Shown in pieces: positions 6,109-8,335 of a stretch of DNA of 8,335 nt. A program made the position numbers and the translations under genes. The notes beneath the pieces are model-generated. The model was not told where the DNA came from and did not search any database. It saw only the letters and a program-made list of their open reading frames with translations. Origin of the DNA: Opitutaceae bacterium (GTDB taxonomy: Bacteria > Verrucomicrobiota > Verrucomicrobiia > Opitutales > Opitutaceae); assembly GCA_031272375.1 (NCBI GenBank), contig JAISTY010000205.1, positions 1-8,335 of the forward strand. The letters are read 5' to 3'. Numbering within the stretch: position 1 is the first letter of the stretch; every line of letters begins with the position of its first letter.

Positions 6109-7707
6109 ATGAACCTCGCCGCCCGCCCCTCCTCCCGAATGACCAACGCCCGCTGGGGCGTCTGCGCCCTCCTCTTCGCCGCCACCACCGTCAACTACCT
6201 CGACCGCCAGGTCCTCTCCCTCACCTGGAAGGATTTCATCGCCCCGGAATTCCACTGGACCAACGCCGACTACGGCAACGTCACCGCCCTCTTCACCGCC
6301 TTCTACGCCATCGGCGGCGCCTTCGCCGGACGCCTCGTGGACCGCCTCGGCACCCGCAACGGCTTCCTCCTCGCCATCGGCGTCTGGTCCCTCGCCGCCT
6401 GCGCCCACGCCCTCTGCGGCATCGCCACCGCCGGCGTCGTCGCCGGCAAATGGCTCGTCGGCTTCGCCGAGGCAAGGCGCGTCCTCGCCGCGACGGACAA
6501 CATCGCCCTCCTCGCCTCCGCCAGCGTCACCCTCTTCGTCATCGCCCGCGTCGCCCTCGCACTCGGCGAGGCCGGCAACTTCCCCGCCGCAATCAAGGCC
6601 ACCGCAGAGTATTTCCCGAAAAAGGACCGCGCCTTCGCCACCAGCATCTTCAACTCCGGCACCACCATCGGCGCCCTCGTCTCGCCCCTCGCCATCCCCG
6701 CGATGGCCGCCGCCTGGGGCTGGGAGACCGCCTTCATCGCCGTCGGCGCCCTCGGCTTCGTCTGGATGGGCTTCTGGCTCGCCCTCTACAAAAAACCCTG
6801 GGCCAACCCACGCGTGAACGCCGCCGAACTCGCCTACCTTTCCCAGGACAACGACGGCGGCGACCGCGCCGTCCGCGAACCCCCCGTCTCCTTCTGGCGC
6901 TGCATCCGCCACCGCCAGGCCTGGGCCTTCGGCATCGGCAAGGCCATGACCGACGGCGTCTGGTGGTTCTACATGTTCTGGACCCCCGCCTACCTCAGCT
7001 CCGTCCACGGCGTGAAATCCTCCGACCCGACCGGCATGGCCGCCATCTTCACCGTCTACGCGATCACCATGCTCTCCATCATCGGCGGCTGGCTCCCCGG
7101 CTGGTTCGTCGAAAAACGCGGCATGGAGCCGCACGCCGGCCGCATGCGCGCCATGCTCCTCTTCGCCTTCTTCCCCCTCCTCGCCCTCCTCGCCCAGCCT
7201 CTCGGCGAAATCTCCCTCTGGTTCCCGGTCGTCATCATCGGCATCGCCGCCGCCGCCCACCAGTCCTGGTCCGCCAACATCTTCTCCACCGTCGGCGACA
7301 TGTTCCCCCGACGGGCCATCGCGACCATCACCGGCTTCGGCGGCCTCGTCAGCGGCCTCGGCGCCTTCTCCATCAACAAAGGCTCCGGCCTCCTCTTCGA
7401 CTACTCCCAGAAACACTGGTCCACCCTCGACGGACGCCCCCTCCTCGATGTCCACCCCGGCGCCGCCGCCTCCGGCTCCGACCTCGCCGCCTTCCTCGCC
7501 GCACGCTCCGCCGAACTCGGCGCCGGCGCCCCCTTCGCCAGCCTCGACGCCTGGCTCCGCGCCCTCGCCAAAACCGGCGCCGCCGTCACCAACGGCATCA
7601 ACTCCGGCTACATGATCATCTTCTCCGTCTGCGGCGTCGCCTACCTCGCCGCCTGGCTCGTCATGCGCCTCCTCGTCCCGCGCCACGCCCCCGTCACCAA
7701 TCTCTGA
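6109..7707 (+). CDS. exuT: MFS hexuronate transporter, ExuT-like (anion:cation symporter family)
   Basis: Predicted inner-membrane symporter importing glucuronate or galacturonate. TVNYLDRQVLSL (27-38) in helix 1, GRLVDRLGTRNG (74-85) as MFS motif A, and ALGEAGNFPAAIKATAEYFP (151-170) followed by FNSGTTIGA (181-189) are hallmarks of hexuronate permeases. About twelve membrane helices can be placed, roughly at 15-37, 56-78, 84-104, 138-156, 176-198, 206-226, 270-296, 308-332, 348-364, 368-388, 403-427 and 499-524. At 532 residues it is about 100 longer than enterobacterial ExuT. An extra segment of about 30 residues lies between helices 3 and 4 (about 105-137), and a polar, alanine-rich stretch of about 70 lies between helices 11 and 12 (about 428-498). 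The ATG at 6109, 19 bases after uxaC, is preferred. The ATG at 6139 (residue 11) is an alternative, and neither has a Shine-Dalgarno. The frame is open upstream but only as a shadow of uxaC. Exact substrate is inferred from context. Confidence 0.86.
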   Translation: MNLAARPSSRMTNARWGVCALLFAATTVNYLDRQVLSLTWKDFIAPEFHWTNADYGNVTALFTAFYAIGGAFAGRLVDRLGTRNGFLLAIGVWSLAACAHALCGIATAGVVAGKWLVGFAEARRVLAATDNIALLASASVTLFVIARVALALGEAGNFPAAIKATAEYFPKKDRAFATSIFNSGTTIGALVSPLAIPAMAAAWGWETAFIAVGALGFVWMGFWLALYKKPWANPRVNAAELAYLSQDNDGGDRAVREPPVSFWRCIRHRQAWAFGIGKAMTDGVWWFYMFWTPAYLSSVHGVKSSDPTGMAAIFTVYAITMLSIIGGWLPGWFVEKRGMEPHAGRMRAMLLFAFFPLLALLAQPLGEISLWFPVVIIGIAAAAHQSWSANIFSTVGDMFPRRAIATITGFGGLVSGLGAFSINKGSGLLFDYSQKHWSTLDGRPLLDVHPGAAASGSDLAAFLAARSAELGAGAPFASLDAWLRALAKTGAAVTNGINSGYMIIFSVCGVAYLAAWLVMRLLVPRHAPVTNL

Positions 7708-7725
7708 AAAAATCCTCCGCCCAAC

Positions 7726-8335
7726 ATGCCCTCTCCCTTCGACATCTCCGGCAGGGTCGTCGCCGTCACCGGCGCCACCGGCGTCCTCGCCGGCTCCCTT
7801 GCCCGCCACCTCGCCGCCCAGGGCGCCCTCGTCGCCCTCCTCGGACGCGACCCCGCCAAACTCGACGCCGCCCTCGCCGCCTTCCCGCCCGGACAAGCCG
7901 CCGCCTTCGCCTGCGACGTCCTCGACCGCCCCTCCCTCGAACGCGCCCGCGACACCCTCGCCGCCCGCTTCGGCCGCCTCGACGCCCTCGTCAACGGCGC
8001 CGGCGGCAACCTCCCCGGCGCCATCGTCCCCCCCGACGGCAGCTTCTTCGACCTCGACCCCGCCCAATGGCAGAGCGTCCTCAACCTCAACCTCGGCGGC
8101 ACCCTCCTCCCCACCCTCGTCCTCGGCGCCCTCTTTGAAAAACCGCGCCGCGGCTCCATTCTTAACTTCTCCTCCATGGCCGCCGGCCCCGCCATCACAC
8201 GCGTCCTCGGCTACTCCAACGCCAAGGCCGGCGTGGACAACCTCACCCGCTGGCTCGCCGTCGAGTTCGCCAGAAAAATCGGCCCCGACGTCCGCGTGAA
8301 CGCCCTCGCCCCCGGCTTCTTCATCAGCGCCCAAA
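7726..8335 (+). CDS. SDR oxidoreductase, probable D-mannonate oxidoreductase/fructuronate reductase (3' end cut)
   Basis: Predicted to reduce D-fructuronate to D-mannonate with NAD(P)H. The visible 203 residues are a classical short-chain dehydrogenase. VTGATGVLAG (14-23) is the nucleotide-binding turn, in the TGxxGVL variant of this subgroup. VNGAGGN (89-95) replaces the usual NNAG and is typical of the SDR-type mannonate oxidoreductases such as Bacillus YjmF (UxuB). ILNFSSM (145-151) holds catalytic S150, and YSNAK (163-167) holds Y163 and K167. DPAQWQSVLNLNLGGTLLP (111-129) and VRVNALAPGFF (189-199) also fit. The family is about 270-280 residues, so roughly a quarter is missing beyond the right edge. 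It begins 18 bases after the transporter stop with no Shine-Dalgarno, and is presumably the sixth gene of the operon. It is unrelated to E. coli UxuB, which is a long-chain mannitol-type dehydrogenase. A DEH/KDG-type reductase is a weaker alternative. Confidence 0.85.
   Translation, partial: MPSPFDISGRVVAVTGATGVLAGSLARHLAAQGALVALLGRDPAKLDAALAAFPPGQAAAFACDVLDRPSLERARDTLAARFGRLDALVNGAGGNLPGAIVPPDGSFFDLDPAQWQSVLNLNLGGTLLPTLVLGALFEKPRRGSILNFSSMAAGPAITRVLGYSNAKAGVDNLTRWLAVEFARKIGPDVRVNALAPGFFISAQ

Noticed and set aside
4647..6194. Long minus-strand frame opposite uxaC
   Set aside because: Low-complexity Gly/Glu/Ala/Val composition caused by codon bias of uxaC, which is an unmistakable enzyme on the plus strand.
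6034..8334. A 766-codon open frame on the minus strand opposite the transporter and SDR genes
   Set aside because: Its product is almost entirely Gly, Glu, Ala, Asp and Val. This is what the reverse complement of C-ending codons gives. It has no domain motifs, while the plus strand encodes clear proteins.

Overview
This is a very GC-rich bacterial window, with an overwhelming preference for C (or G) at synonymous positions. The best guess for the source is an Opitutaceae-like member of the Verrucomicrobiota. This rests on the base composition, on a LacI regulator controlling sugar-acid genes, and on the particular subtypes of kinase, hexuronate transporter and short-chain dehydrogenase. Taxonomy is an inference from recalled family resemblance and was not computed.

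Left part, minus strand (1-1745). plsY, an acyl-phosphate:glycerol-3-phosphate acyltransferase, runs off the left edge. About 96 bases separate it from a PLP-dependent DegT/DnrJ/EryC1-type sugar aminotransferase that lies upstream of it in transcription. These two genes look like housekeeping or cell-envelope functions and have no visible link to the rest.

Middle (1746-1908). A 163-base divergent intergenic region separates the aminotransferase from a LacI-family regulator. It holds a near-perfect palindrome (core CTCAAA-TG-TTTGAG, 1834-1847) just upstream of a TTGACC hexamer. This is the obvious candidate operator/promoter for the plus-strand operon.

Right part, plus strand (1909 to the right edge). 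Six closely packed genes read as one operon: lacI-type regulator, kdgK-type kinase, eda (KDPG aldolase), uxaC (uronate isomerase), an ExuT-like hexuronate MFS transporter, and an SDR of the mannonate oxidoreductase/fructuronate reductase type cut by the right edge. Two junctions are ATGA overlaps and the other three gaps are 16-19 bases. The genes describe uptake of hexuronate, isomerisation of glucuronate to fructuronate, reduction to mannonate, (dehydration to KDG), phosphorylation to KDPG and cleavage to pyruvate plus glyceraldehyde-3-phosphate. Only mannonate dehydratase (UxuA) is missing, and it may lie beyond the right edge.

No RNA genes, mobile elements, CRISPR arrays or intrinsic terminators were found. 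The pathway itself is known. The points of interest are the LacI-type control with its candidate operator, the two insertions in the transporter, and a C excess on the plus strand that ignores gene orientation.
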